Shown one piece after another: positions 1 to 8,493 of a DNA stretch of 64,000 bases (position 1 is its first letter; every line of letters starts with the position of its first letter). A program made the position numbers and the translations under genes. Under the pieces are notes generated by a model. That model ran no database searches, was not told the origin of the DNA, and was given only the letters and a program-made list of their open reading frames with translations. The DNA is from Pectobacterium sp. A5351 (lineage in GTDB: Bacteria; Pseudomonadota; Gammaproteobacteria; Enterobacterales; Enterobacteriaceae): assembly GCF_028335745.1 (NCBI RefSeq), contig NZ_CP116477.1, forward strand, positions 1,674,001 through 1,738,000. The letters run 5' to 3'.

Positions 1-211
1 TATGTACCTGATGGCGTTTGTGTTTGCGGGTAAGGGCGTGTTGGAACTGATCGAAGGAAAACTATTTGAGCCGACGCTGTTGACCGGCGTACCGGAGATC
101 AGTTGGCTGGGCATTTATCCTTATGTGGAAACGCTGATTCCACAGGGTGTACTGGTTGTCGCGGCGTTAATCGCCCTGTGGGTGATGCAACGTAGAGCGT
201 CTGCCGTCTGA
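1..211 (+). CDS. fetM: FTR1-family iron permease, C-terminal end (cut by window start)
   Basis: Only the last 69 residues or so are visible. They hold a re-entrant or membrane stretch (GVLELIEGKLFEP), the loop PEISWLGIYPYVETLIPQG and a final transmembrane helix (VLVVAALIALWVM) before a short basic tail. This is the usual end of bacterial FTR1/EfeU-type iron permeases in the inner membrane. The gene starts left of the window and the reading frame is open at base 1. The next gene encodes a P19-type periplasmic iron protein, and this pairing defines the FetM-FetP type of system rather than EfeUOB. Family assignment rests on this C-terminus plus context, so the exact subfamily is inferred. Confidence 0.8.
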   Translation, partial: MYLMAFVFAGKGVLELIEGKLFEPTLLTGVPEISWLGIYPYVETLIPQGVLVVAALIALWVMQRRASAV

Positions 212-331
212 TAAAGAAAGCATCCGACGGTAATGTAATACTGAAAGCAATAAGAGCAGAAAATAACCATAACAACCCCAATCGCTTAGCGAATTAAGTG
301 AGTAGGGACGACTGAGATGAGGATGGGTTTG

Positions 332-859
332 ATGAATATGCAAAAAAGTCTGATCGCGGGTGCCGTTATTGCCGGTATTTTCACCGCGCCTGCCGCGCTG
401 GCGTTTAAAGAATATCCAGCGGGTGAGCCGGTTTCCATGAACGAAATGGAAATTGCTGCCGTTTATCTGCAGCCTATCGACATGGAACCACGTGGAATGG
501 GGCTGCCTGCTGCGAAAGCGGATATCCATCTGGAAGCCGATATTCACGCTGCTGAAGGTAACAAGAATGGTTTCGGCGCGGGTGAGTGGATGCCGTTCCT
601 GACCATTGCGTACACCCTGACCAACACCGATACCGGTGCGAAGCAGGAAGGCACCTTCATGCCAATGGTTGCCAGCGATGGCCCGCACTACGGTGCGAAC
701 ATCAAAATGATGGGCGTGGGCAACTACAAAGTGACCTACCACATCGAACCGCCATCAAAAGCCGGTATGCACCGTCACACCGATGGCGAAACGGGTGTCG
801 GCCGCTGGTGGAAACCGTTTGATGTCAGCTTTGACTTTAAATACGTCGGCTTAGAATAA
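332..859 (+). CDS. fetP: P19-type periplasmic iron-transport protein
   Basis: A 175-residue secreted protein that works with the FTR1 permease upstream. Residues 1-24 are a signal peptide ending APAALA, with cleavage probably before FKEYPAG. The mature part carries the clustered metal-ligand residues typical of P19/Tpd proteins: a His/Glu/Asp-rich strand (DIHLEADIH), a Met motif (FMPM), then GPHYG and MHRHTD near the C-terminus. In the family these bind copper and iron at the dimer surface. Several in-frame ATGs lie between 317 and 338. I chose 332 because AGGATGG sits at a suitable distance before it and the product begins directly with a normal signal peptide. Gene order FTR1-P19-DUF2318 supports the call. 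Confidence 0.88.
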   Translation: MNMQKSLIAGAVIAGIFTAPAALAFKEYPAGEPVSMNEMEIAAVYLQPIDMEPRGMGLPAAKADIHLEADIHAAEGNKNGFGAGEWMPFLTIAYTLTNTDTGAKQEGTFMPMVASDGPHYGANIKMMGVGNYKVTYHIEPPSKAGMHRHTDGETGVGRWWKPFDVSFDFKYVGLE

Positions 860-995
860 GGTCTTCTGTCCGCGATGTTCTGTCGCGGTCATGTTCACGC
901 CTCTGCGGGGATGTTATTGATCCTGTAGAGGCGGTGATCTTTCGGTCAGGGCACTGATGCCACCCGGCATCACGCTCAGCTAATGCACTTCTGGT

Positions 996-1131
996 CAGTG
1001 ATTCGGGCGACTGACAAATCTGCCAGAGGCAGGTTTGAACGCTGCTTGCAGCGGCCCCAAGGGGGCGAGGCACACGTGAGTGCGCCGAGTAGCGCAGCCA
1101 ACGCACATGCAACTTGAAGTATGACGAGAAT
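996..1131 (+). repeat. ERIC-type repeat with internal insertion, abutting the next start codon
   Basis: Two blocks match the full-length ERIC copy at 30987-31112 (reverse strand). They are CAGTGATTCGGGCGACTGA at 996-1014 and the end block GCCAACGCACATGCAACTTG AAGTATGACGAG at 1097-1128. About 80 unrelated bases separate them, and the outer half beyond the first block is missing. The repeat ends only a few bases before the ATG at 1132, so the following gene's ribosome-binding region lies inside the element. Assignment to ERIC rests on the sequence shared with the complete copy. Confidence 0.75.
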
Positions 1132-2529
1132 ATGAGTTATTTCTTTATCACGACCCTCCAATCCTTCCTGCCGATAGCGCTCTTGCTGGGGTTGAACTGG
1201 AGCCATCGTTCTACGCCGACAATCAGGCCGCTGGGCTGGATCACGCTGCTGGCGCTGTTCGCCGGTACGTTTATTGGCGTGCATTTTCCTAACGGACAGG
1301 CGTTTCTGCTGGGCTTTACGGCGCTTCAGGCTCTTGCCTTGATCCTGTTTCTGGTCTGTCAGTGTTTTTCCCACCCGCGTCTTGGCTACCTGTGGCAGGC
1401 GCTGCTGGTGGCGGGAGCGGCGGTGCATTGGGGCAGCGATCCCAATCTGACCGCGCTGACGACCACCCATGTGGTGAATACCGATCTGCTACTGAATTTT
1501 AGCGCCGTGGTGCTGGCGTTTGGCTGGCTGGTGTTCTGTGCCGCGCTGTGCGGCATGATCGTGCGCCGCATTCGCTTACTGCGCTGGCCGCTTCTTACGC
1601 TGCTGGTTGTACTTCTGCTGCTGCCGATAAGCGGCAACCTACTGCTGCTGTTGATGAAATTACAGGTGCTGGGGCTGACCAAGCCACGCCTGAGTTATGT
1701 GGCGCACGTGACTAACAGCGCGTATTTACTCAATTACCTCAGCGCGTTGTTTATGGCGGTGTTGGCTGCCGGACTGGTTTGGCCGCTGCTGCATGCGCGT
1801 CGCCAGATGCTGGTTGAGCATGAAGCGATTGAAAAGCGTAAAGCCACCGCGGGCTATCTCACGGTGCGTCGTACGCTGCTGTCAACCGTCGCGGCGCTGC
1901 TGGTGGTGGTGGTGGCACAGCTCTATTGGGACAAAGTTGCATCACAGCCGCCTCGTCTGTCGGAAGCTCAGCCGGTGACGCTGGCGGCGGATGGTAAAGT
2001 ACATATTCCGATTGAACAGGTGCGTGATGGCAAGCTACATCGTTTTGTATGGATTGCCGATGACGGCAAGGCTGTACGCTTTTTCATCATTAACCGCTAT
2101 CCCGATCGTTTGCGCTTAGGCGTGGTGTTTGATGCCTGCCTGCTGTGCGGCGATCAGGGCTATGTGATGGAAGGTAATCAGGTGATTTGTGTCGCCTGCG
2201 GCGTGCATATTTTCATTCCTTCTATCGGTAAGGCGGGGGGCTGTAATCCGGTGCCGATTGAAGGGTGGAGCAACGACGATAATGAACTGGTGATTGGACG
2301 AGCATCACTGGCGGCAGGCACGAATTACTTCTCGACGGTGGTGTCGATGGACGTCATCGATCCGGTTGATGGTTCCAAACTGACCAACGTGAACGCGGAA
2401 CATAAATATCGCTACGGCGGTAAAACGTACTTCTTCTCGTCGGAGGCCAACTATAACCGCTTCCGCGAAAGTCCCGCAAAATTCGCCACCGCCAAAGCGA
2501 CGGCTGACGAGCAGGCTGAGGGGGAATAA
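1132..2529 (+). CDS. DUF2318 membrane protein with Cys-rich and YHS-like C-terminal domains
   Basis: A 465-residue inner-membrane protein of the FTR1-associated Fe-S-containing (DUF2318) family. The first 280 residues or so form about eight transmembrane helices. The remainder is soluble and probably periplasmic. It holds a cysteine block (ACLLCGDQG, then VICVACGVH and GGCNP) expected to bind metal. It ends in a segment from DPVDG through YRYGGKTYFFSS to ANYNRFRESPAKFA that resembles a YHS metal-binding domain. A longer frame begins at a TTG (1114), but ATG 1132 gives a clean membrane start. An ERIC repeat lies directly upstream, and the next permease starts 2 bases downstream. An electron-transfer role in iron reduction or oxidation is inferred from the family and neighbours. 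Confidence 0.82.
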   Translation: MSYFFITTLQSFLPIALLLGLNWSHRSTPTIRPLGWITLLALFAGTFIGVHFPNGQAFLLGFTALQALALILFLVCQCFSHPRLGYLWQALLVAGAAVHWGSDPNLTALTTTHVVNTDLLLNFSAVVLAFGWLVFCAALCGMIVRRIRLLRWPLLTLLVVLLLLPISGNLLLLLMKLQVLGLTKPRLSYVAHVTNSAYLLNYLSALFMAVLAAGLVWPLLHARRQMLVEHEAIEKRKATAGYLTVRRTLLSTVAALLVVVVAQLYWDKVASQPPRLSEAQPVTLAADGKVHIPIEQVRDGKLHRFVWIADDGKAVRFFIINRYPDRLRLGVVFDACLLCGDQGYVMEGNQVICVACGVHIFIPSIGKAGGCNPVPIEGWSNDDNELVIGRASLAAGTNYFSTVVSMDVIDPVDGSKLTNVNAEHKYRYGGKTYFFSSEANYNRFRESPAKFATAKATADEQAEGE

Positions 2530-2531
2530 TC

Positions 2532-3821
2532 ATGCTGTGGCGACTGTTACGTCAGTCCTGGCGCAGAAATATCCGGCGTAAATCGCTGGCGGTGCTGACC
2601 GTGTTTTTGGCGGCGGGGTTGATCTCCGCGCTGCTGGCGGTATCCATCGACATCGGCGACAAAATGGCGCGTGAGCTGAAGTCCTACGGCGCGAATATTT
2701 TGATTGAGCCAGCAGGGCAAGCGGCGCTGCCAGCGCTGTTTGGCGAACGCAGTAATCCGCTGGAAGGACAGGATTTCCTTGATGAAGCCGAGTTGCCGAA
2801 CATTAAAGATATTTTCTGGCGCAATAACATTGTCGGTTTTGCGCCGCTGTTGAGCGGTGATGTTGAAATCAATGGTCAGCCGATTGCCGTGCTGGGCACC
2901 TTCTTTTCTCAGCCTGTCGCGGTGCCGGATGAGGAAGACTATCGCACAGGGCAAATGACCGTTAGCCCTTACTGGCAGGTGGCGGGGCAATGGCCACAGG
3001 AACCGATGACGGCGGAACATGTGGCACAGGCGCTGGTGGGAAAACAGCTGGCGGCGCAAATGGGCTGGAAAGTCGGGGATAAACTCGCGCTGCACGGCGC
3101 AAAAGGGGATGCAACGGTAGAGGTGAGCGGCATTCTGAGCAGCGGTGGTGATGAAGAAAGCCGTCTGGTCATGCCGTTGGCAACGGTGCAATCGCTGCTG
3201 GGGCTAACGGGTAAAATTCAGGCGATTCGCGTATCGGCGCTCACCGTGCCGGAAAACGAACTGTCGCGTCGGGCGCGGGAAAATCTGGAAGCGCTGAATG
3301 CCGAAGAATATGACCTCTGGTACTGTACCGCGTATGTCTCTTCAATAGCGCACCAGTTGGAAGAAGCGATTTCCGGCTCGGTGGTGCGTCCTATCTGGCA
3401 GGTTGCTGCCTCGGAAGGCGTGGTGATCGACAAGATCCAACTGCTTCTGGCGGTGGTGACGTTTGCCGCGCTGGTCGCTTCTGCGATGGGAATCGCCTCG
3501 CTGATGACCAGCACGATTATGGAACGTGCCAAAGAGATCGGGCTGATGAAAGCGCTGGGTGCCCGCCAGTGGCAGATCATGCTGCTGTTTTATCTCGAAG
3601 CGGCGCTGAGCGGGTTGCTTGGTGGGATTGCGGGCTGCGTCGCCGGCTGGGGGCTGGCGAAAGCGATTGGCCTGATGCTGTTCGGCGTACCGTTGAGCTT
3701 CGCGTGGATCGTGATTCCCTGCGTACTGGTGATCTCGGTGTTGATTGCCATCATCGGGACGTGGTTCCCGGCGCGCCGGATTGCCGGGCTATATCCGGTG
3801 GAGGTGTTGTATGGGCGCTAA
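2532..3821 (+). CDS. FtsX/MacB-type ABC transporter permease (first of pair)
   Basis: A 429-residue permease with MacB-like topology: one N-terminal transmembrane helix (about residues 18-40, VLTVFLAAGLISALLAVSID), a large periplasmic domain to about residue 300, then three C-terminal helices. The FtsX signature is clear in the C-terminal part (ERAKEIGLMKALGA), and the protein ends with PARRIAGLYPVEVLYG. It starts 2 bases after the DUF2318 stop, and the second permease overlaps its last 11 bases. With the second permease and the ATPase it should form one inner-membrane complex. In other bacteria such a complex accompanies FTR1/P19. Its substrate is unknown. Confidence 0.88.
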   Translation: MLWRLLRQSWRRNIRRKSLAVLTVFLAAGLISALLAVSIDIGDKMARELKSYGANILIEPAGQAALPALFGERSNPLEGQDFLDEAELPNIKDIFWRNNIVGFAPLLSGDVEINGQPIAVLGTFFSQPVAVPDEEDYRTGQMTVSPYWQVAGQWPQEPMTAEHVAQALVGKQLAAQMGWKVGDKLALHGAKGDATVEVSGILSSGGDEESRLVMPLATVQSLLGLTGKIQAIRVSALTVPENELSRRARENLEALNAEEYDLWYCTAYVSSIAHQLEEAISGSVVRPIWQVAASEGVVIDKIQLLLAVVTFAALVASAMGIASLMTSTIMERAKEIGLMKALGARQWQIMLLFYLEAALSGLLGGIAGCVAGWGLAKAIGLMLFGVPLSFAWIVIPCVLVISVLIAIIGTWFPARRIAGLYPVEVLYGR

Positions 3822-4950
3822 CGGCTGGATGAACAGCATGTTCTGGCGGCTGGTATTCCGCGCGCTGCGGTTGCGTATGCAGCGCGTCAGTGTGGTGTTT
3901 GCGGCGCTGATGGTTGGGGCAGCGATTGTGACGGCGATGTCCGCCGTCTATTTTGATATCAACGCCAAAATGAGTCAGGAACTGCGTACCTTCGGCGCGA
4001 ATTTTTACATCGGTCCGGCGCGGGGCAATACGATTCCACAGAGTACGTTTCAGCCGATTATCGACAACGCACCCGCTGGGTTGATTAATGCATCCAGCCC
4101 TTATCTGTACGGCATGGCACGTACGGAGCTGGAAAAAGTGGTGCTGATGGGCGTGTGGTTTGAATCGCTGAGACAGTTGGCACCGTACTGGCAGGTCACG
4201 GGTAACTGGATTGGCGTGAGTTTCGATGACCGCAATGCGATGATCGGGGTGAAGCTGGCGGAGCGACTGAACGTCAAGGTCGGCGACAGCATCACGCTGG
4301 TGGGGGATGGCGGGAAACAGCGGTTGCAGATCAAGGGTATCGTGGAATCCGGCGATGCGACGGACAACATGCTGATCGTGAATCTGGAGCTGGCGCAAAA
4401 GTGGCTGGATAAAGAAGGCGCGATCAGTAATGCCCTGTTGAGTGTCAGTAACGATCTGGGGCAGGTGGATCGCTTCGCCGCCCAACTCCAACAGCAATAT
4501 CCGCAGTTGGAGATTCGCCCGATTCTGAAAGTGTCGGCATCGGAAGGCCAGGTGCTGAATAAAATCAAAGGGTTGATGGGGCTGGTATCGGTGGTGATCC
4601 TCGTGCTGTCTTCCCTTTGCGTGAATACCACGCTGATGGCGATTGTCGGCGAACGTGCGCGCGAATTTGCGCTACAGAAGGCGCTGGGCGCGAGCGGGCG
4701 AGATATCATCCGGCAGATGCTGGCGGAAACCGGCATTATCGCGCTGGCGGCCGTGGTATGCGGCTCGATTCTGGGGTATCTGCTGGCACAGGTGTTGGGG
4801 ATGGCGGTATTCAACGCGACCATTTCCCTGCGTTTGCCCGTGTTCCCGCTCACGCTGGGGCTATCTTTGCTGGTTGCTGCTGTGGCGGCGGTGGTTCCCA
4901 CACGGCGAGCGATTTATGTCGAGCCGGCCAAAGTCTTGAAAGGAGAGTAG
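3811..4950 (+). CDS. FtsX/MacB-type ABC transporter permease (second of pair)
   Basis: A 379-residue permease paralogous to the previous gene: N-terminal helix (VSVVFAALMVGAAIVTAMSAV), periplasmic domain, and three C-terminal helices with the motif ERAREFALQKALGA. A longer open frame reaches back to 3745, inside the preceding gene. I start at ATG 3811 because GGTGGAGGT lies just before it and the next methionines already precede the membrane helix. The 11-base overlap with the previous gene suggests translational coupling. The ATPase gene begins 4 bases after its stop. The product belongs to the iron-linked ABC complex. Function beyond transporter or mechanotransmission is not readable from sequence. 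Confidence 0.87.
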   Translation: MGANGWMNSMFWRLVFRALRLRMQRVSVVFAALMVGAAIVTAMSAVYFDINAKMSQELRTFGANFYIGPARGNTIPQSTFQPIIDNAPAGLINASSPYLYGMARTELEKVVLMGVWFESLRQLAPYWQVTGNWIGVSFDDRNAMIGVKLAERLNVKVGDSITLVGDGGKQRLQIKGIVESGDATDNMLIVNLELAQKWLDKEGAISNALLSVSNDLGQVDRFAAQLQQQYPQLEIRPILKVSASEGQVLNKIKGLMGLVSVVILVLSSLCVNTTLMAIVGERAREFALQKALGASGRDIIRQMLAETGIIALAAVVCGSILGYLLAQVLGMAVFNATISLRLPVFPLTLGLSLLVAAVAAVVPTRRAIYVEPAKVLKGE

Positions 4951-4954
4951 GTCG

Positions 4955-5671
4955 ATGTCTGTAGAGGTGAACGTGCAAGAAAGGGCGCAGGCAGCGGAGG
5001 CGGTGATTGAAACTCGCCAGCTCTATAAACGCTTTGGTCAGGTTACCGCGTTGGAAAACATCAATATCCGTATTGGGCGCGGTGAGTTTGTCGCCATCAT
5101 GGGCGCGTCCGGTTCGGGTAAAACCACGCTGATGAATATTCTCACCTGTCTGGATACGGTGAGCGAAGGGCAGGTATTGCTGGATGGTGTGGACGCTGCG
5201 GCGCTCGACGAGGAAGGACGACGCCGGTTTCGTGCCGACAAGATTGGGTTGGTCTTTCAGCAGTTCCACCTGATTCCGTTTTTGACCGCGTTGGAGAACG
5301 TGATGCTGGCGCAGCATTACCACAGCGTGGTGGATGAAGCGGCGGCGCAGCGCGTGCTGGAGCAGGTTGGTCTGGCGCATCGAGTGAATCACTTACCGAG
5401 CCAGCTTTCCGGCGGTGAACAGCAGCGCGTGTGTATCGCCCGCGCGTTGGTGAACGAACCTCCCGTGATTTTCGCCGATGAACCGACGGGAAATCTGGAT
5501 GAAGAGAACGAACGGCGGGTGCTGGATCTGCTGCAAGATCTGCATCGGCAGGGGCGCACTATCGTGATGGTGACGCACAATCCTGAGCTGGGGCGGTTTG
5601 CTGACCGTATTATCCGCCTGCAACACGGCAAGTATTTTGGTGAAGAGGTGAATCATCATGAAATGGCGTAA
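4955..5671 (+). CDS. LolD/MacB-type ABC transporter ATPase
   Basis: A 238-residue cytoplasmic ATPase that should power the two FtsX-type permeases upstream. It has Walker [10 protein letters not shown] at about 50-58, a Q-loop ([10 protein letters not shown]), signature LSGGEQQR, Walker B VIFADEP followed by TGNLD, and the switch histidine in VMVTHNPE. The FHL-IPF Q-loop and TGNLD pattern are those of the MacB/LolD/FtsE subfamily. About 18 extra residues precede the usual start of the fold, so translation could begin slightly later. The thioredoxin gene overlaps its last 14 bases. Confidence 0.9.
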   Translation: MSVEVNVQERAQAAEAVIETRQLYKRFGQVTALENINIRIGRGEFVAIMGASGSGKTTLMNILTCLDTVSEGQVLLDGVDAAALDEEGRRRFRADKIGLVFQQFHLIPFLTALENVMLAQHYHSVVDEAAAQRVLEQVGLAHRVNHLPSQLSGGEQQRVCIARALVNEPPVIFADEPTGNLDEENERRVLDLLQDLHRQGRTIVMVTHNPELGRFADRIIRLQHGKYFGEEVNHHEMA

Positions 5672-6155
5672 CGGAATTACCGCACTCTGTCTGCTGGGGG
5701 CAATGGCGCTGACTGGTTGCAAGGAAGAACAGGTGAGCGTCGGGGCACAGGCACCGGCTCTGGCGGCCTACGATTTAGCCGGCCAGCAGGTGGATCTGTC
5801 GCGCTGGCAGGGGAAAAGCGTGTACCTGAATTTCTGGTCATCGGGCTGCGGCGGCTGCATGGTGGAAATGGGCGCGTTGGAGAAGCTGAGCCAAGAGTAT
5901 GGCGATAAAGTCGTGGTGGTTGCGGTTAATACCGATCCTGACGGTGTGGATATCACCTCAATGCTGGCGCACCATAATGTGACCTATCCGGTGGTGCGCG
6001 ATCAGTTGGGCATTACCAAAGAGCGCTATCAGGTTAGCGGTACGCCGACCTCATTTATTATTGATGCCAGCGGCAAGGTAACCGATCTGCATCAGGGCGC
6101 GAGGGATGAAGCACAACTCACTGCGCTGTTTCAGAAGCTGGCAAGCCGGACATAA
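5658..6155 (+). CDS. TlpA/ResA-like thioredoxin lipoprotein
   Basis: A 165-residue thiol-disulfide protein and last gene of the iron operon. Residues 1-21 are a lipoprotein signal with lipobox LTGC (Cys21). The thioredoxin fold follows, with active-site dithiol CGGC at 64-67 in LNFWSSGCGGC and the cis-proline region VSGTPTSFIID. The active site is CGGC rather than the common CPPC or CGPC, which would alter its redox potential. FTR1/P19 clusters elsewhere also carry periplasmic thioredoxins. Here it may keep the cysteines of the DUF2318 protein reduced, but that is inference. It overlaps the ATPase gene by 14 bases. Confidence 0.85.
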   Translation: MKWRNGITALCLLGAMALTGCKEEQVSVGAQAPALAAYDLAGQQVDLSRWQGKSVYLNFWSSGCGGCMVEMGALEKLSQEYGDKVVVVAVNTDPDGVDITSMLAHHNVTYPVVRDQLGITKERYQVSGTPTSFIIDASGKVTDLHQGARDEAQLTALFQKLASRT

Positions 6156-6209
6156 AGACCGGCTGCCCCGATTTTCACACCGTTTTTTCACGATAGCCAC
6201 GGTGTGCCT

Positions 6210-7199
6210 TTACTCTGCCCGTGAAACCGGGACTGCTACCACTGTTGATTTTTTCACAACGACAGGTTCCGGTTTCACCCGCATGGCGTAAATCACCCCG
6301 ACAATCAGGCAGGTGATGCCACAGAGCGTCAACAGCGGCGGCCAGGATTGTCGGATGATGAAGGCATAAGTCAGCCCCGCCAGCGTTTCAAACACAATCA
6401 GCGGCCCTACCAGCACCGTCGGCAGGCGCTGGCTGGCTTCATTCCAGCACAGCGTACCGATCCATGAGCAAAACAGCCCAATCGCAATCATCAGCGGAAT
6501 AAAAACTTCAGGTCGCGGGCCGAACGGCTGCGTAAAGGTACTGTCCGTTAGCGCCAGATGGACGCACACCAGCAGATAACCCAACAGCGCCAGCGGTAGC
6601 GTGACCAGCCCTTGCGCCGTGGCCCAGGTGGTTGGCGTATTGCCTTTGTGGTCGCGCAGCCAGCGGGCGTTGCGCAGCGGATACCAGGTCCAGCAAATGA
6701 CCGCGCAAAATGCCATCGCAATGCCGCTGGCATAACGCCATAAATCGAATTCAACGGTCGTTCCTTTCAGTTCCGCAATGTTGACACAGATCAGACCGGC
6801 CGCAATCATCAGCAGCGAGGGTAGTAGTCGACGCCAGGCCACGCGGCCATCATGCTTGCTGTACAACACGTTGGCGGTAACGGAAATCACCACGGGAAGG
6901 GTGCCGATAATCATCGTCGAAATCGGCGCACCAGTACGCTGGATGGCGCTGGTGAGCAGGAAGTAGTACAGCAGATTACCGATAACCGTGAGCTTCGTGG
7001 CTTCCAGCCAGTCGCGGCGGGTTAACTGGCGCAGACGACGGCGATCGAGCCACGCCAGCGGTAAGGCAATCAGTCCAAAGGCCAGATAGCGTCCGGTGGA
7101 CTGCAAGGCAGCAGAGTAGTCTGGTACGATCAACGGCCCAACGAAAATTAGCCCCCACATGAGCCCGGCGGCAAGCGCAAATAAAACACCGATTAACAT
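6210..7199 (-). CDS. EamA/DMT-family transporter
   Basis: A 329-residue hydrophobic protein with about ten transmembrane helices in two EamA-like halves, starting LIGVLFALAAGLMWGLIFVG. This is the drug/metabolite transporter superfamily, whose members mostly export amino acids, metabolites or drugs. The product ends in a basic tail after the last helix. It is transcribed right to left, 99 bases downstream of an AraC-type regulator gene in the same direction, so the regulator probably controls it. The substrate cannot be read from sequence. The ribosome-binding site before ATG 7199 is weak. Confidence 0.85.
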   Translation of the reverse strand: MLIGVLFALAAGLMWGLIFVGPLIVPDYSAALQSTGRYLAFGLIALPLAWLDRRRLRQLTRRDWLEATKLTVIGNLLYYFLLTSAIQRTGAPISTMIIGTLPVVISVTANVLYSKHDGRVAWRRLLPSLLMIAAGLICVNIAELKGTTVEFDLWRYASGIAMAFCAVICWTWYPLRNARWLRDHKGNTPTTWATAQGLVTLPLALLGYLLVCVHLALTDSTFTQPFGPRPEVFIPLMIAIGLFCSWIGTLCWNEASQRLPTVLVGPLIVFETLAGLTYAFIIRQSWPPLLTLCGITCLIVGVIYAMRVKPEPVVVKKSTVVAVPVSRAE

Positions 7200-7298
7200 A
7201 ATAAACCCGTTTGTTCACAATAGTGCATCGCGCCAGTCTAGGGAGAGTCGGCGGCAAATTATTGTAGGATATTGCTGTTTATTATCCGAGGGTGGAGG

Positions 7299-8132
7299 TT
7301 AGCGCCTAACCGGATACACCTGCTTTTGGTAGCGAATGGGCGTGACGCCATAGCGCTGAGCGAAGGTGCGGGTCAGATGTGCCTGATCGGTTAGCCCGAC
7401 GGCGATGGCGACATGGGCAGCCGGCATACCACGCGTCAGCATCTGTTTGGCTTCATATAGGCGAATCGCCATCAGCATTTGGTGCGGTGTGACGTGAAAC
7501 TGGGCTTTGAACTGGCGCAGGAAATGGTACGGACTCAGGGACACCAGCGCCGCCAGATCTTTTAAGGTAACGGGATGAGCGAAGTTTTCCCGCAGATAGG
7601 CTTTCACTACATCAAAGCGGTGCAGCGGTTCAATCATCTGGCGTTGCGCGATGTGCGCGTGTGGTCGGAAAAGTTCAATCAACGACAGCAGCAGGCTTTC
7701 ACTCGCTAACGGGTCGGTTGTCTGCCACATCGCGGCCAGCGTCATCGCCAACTGACGTGCCGTTGCGGGATCGTGGCGCACGACATCGGTAAACCACCAG
7801 CCTTTCTCACCGGAGACGTTCTCCAGCACATCGGGTGGGATGTAGATCATACGATAGCGCCAGCCGTCTTCCGTCGCGGATTCCCCCGTGTGTAGTTCAT
7901 CAGGGTTCATCAACACGAGTGAATCGACAGGCGCAATATGCTTGGCGCCACGATAGCGGAATTGCTCTGCGCCGTCGTCAATGGTGCCAATGCCAAACGC
8001 CTCATGCGTGTGCGGCTCAAAGGCATAACGGCAGATATGCGCGTGGTAAAGCTCAATGCCGGGCAGCGTCGGCAAATGCCGGAACTGGGCATAGTCTCTT
8101 TCATCGGTAAACTGTTCCGGTACGCCCTGCAT
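7299..8132 (-). CDS. AraC-family transcriptional regulator (cupin plus HTH)
   Basis: A 277-residue regulator. The N-terminal half is a cupin-type effector domain (GIELYHAHICRYAFEPHTHE, then GTIDDGAEQF). The C-terminal 100 residues hold two helix-turn-helix motifs (LKDLAALVSLSPYHFLRQFK, then HVAIAVGLTDQAHLTRTFAQ). The open frame extends upstream to 8303, but ATG 8132 is preceded by AAGGTGA at the right distance and opens a normal AraC N-terminus. The extra upstream residues look non-coding (AT-rich, hydrophobic). It lies upstream of and in the same direction as the EamA exporter, which is its likely target. Confidence 0.87.
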   Translation of the reverse strand: MQGVPEQFTDERDYAQFRHLPTLPGIELYHAHICRYAFEPHTHEAFGIGTIDDGAEQFRYRGAKHIAPVDSLVLMNPDELHTGESATEDGWRYRMIYIPPDVLENVSGEKGWWFTDVVRHDPATARQLAMTLAAMWQTTDPLASESLLLSLIELFRPHAHIAQRQMIEPLHRFDVVKAYLRENFAHPVTLKDLAALVSLSPYHFLRQFKAQFHVTPHQMLMAIRLYEAKQMLTRGMPAAHVAIAVGLTDQAHLTRTFAQRYGVTPIRYQKQVYPVRR

Positions 8133-8493
8133 GCTGTCACCTTGTCTCTCATTCTGATTTCCATCATAGCAGCGATAGCACATCAGCTTGAAGTGGTGCG
8201 TCTTATTTAGCAGGTACGGAAAGTGTGAAAACAGGGAATAAAAACGCGGGGATAAATAGATCAGAAAGGCATAAATCATAGCGAAATGGTTGATTGATGG
8301 CACGCGAGTGACAAAAACGACTTCATCTAACTGTTTGATTTTAAAATTTATGTCTATTCCTTGTTAGGTAAGATAGTGCGGTAGACATACCGTTAGTATA
8401 AAAAAATATAATCAACTCCATTTGCTTATTTGTTCTGGCTCTCATTACTTGCATCAATATTGCTATCTGTAATAAAGGACAAGGGAGTGAAAG
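8133..8493. other. Divergent intergenic region between AraC regulator and cbl
   Basis: AT-rich spacer of 361 bases between two divergent genes, so it should carry both promoters. The part to 8303 is open on the minus strand but looks like a non-coding extension. I see no convincing palindromic operator. The only clear signal is AGGGAG at 8482-8487, which serves the GTG start of cbl. Confidence 0.5.

Noticed and set aside
167..742. 191-residue minus-strand frame opposite fetP
   Set aside because: Antisense shadow; the plus frame has a signal peptide and family motifs.
898..933. Hairpin CGCCTCT/AGAGGCG between fetP and the ERIC repeat
   Set aside because: Long loop and no T run; too weak to call a terminator.
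3569..3832. Overlapping frame inside the first FtsX-type permease
   Set aside because: Arg/Gly/Asp-rich shadow frame of a well supported gene.
8133..8303. N-terminal extension of the AraC-type regulator
   Set aside because: A good ribosome-binding site precedes ATG 8132, and the upstream residues are AT-driven and unlike the family.
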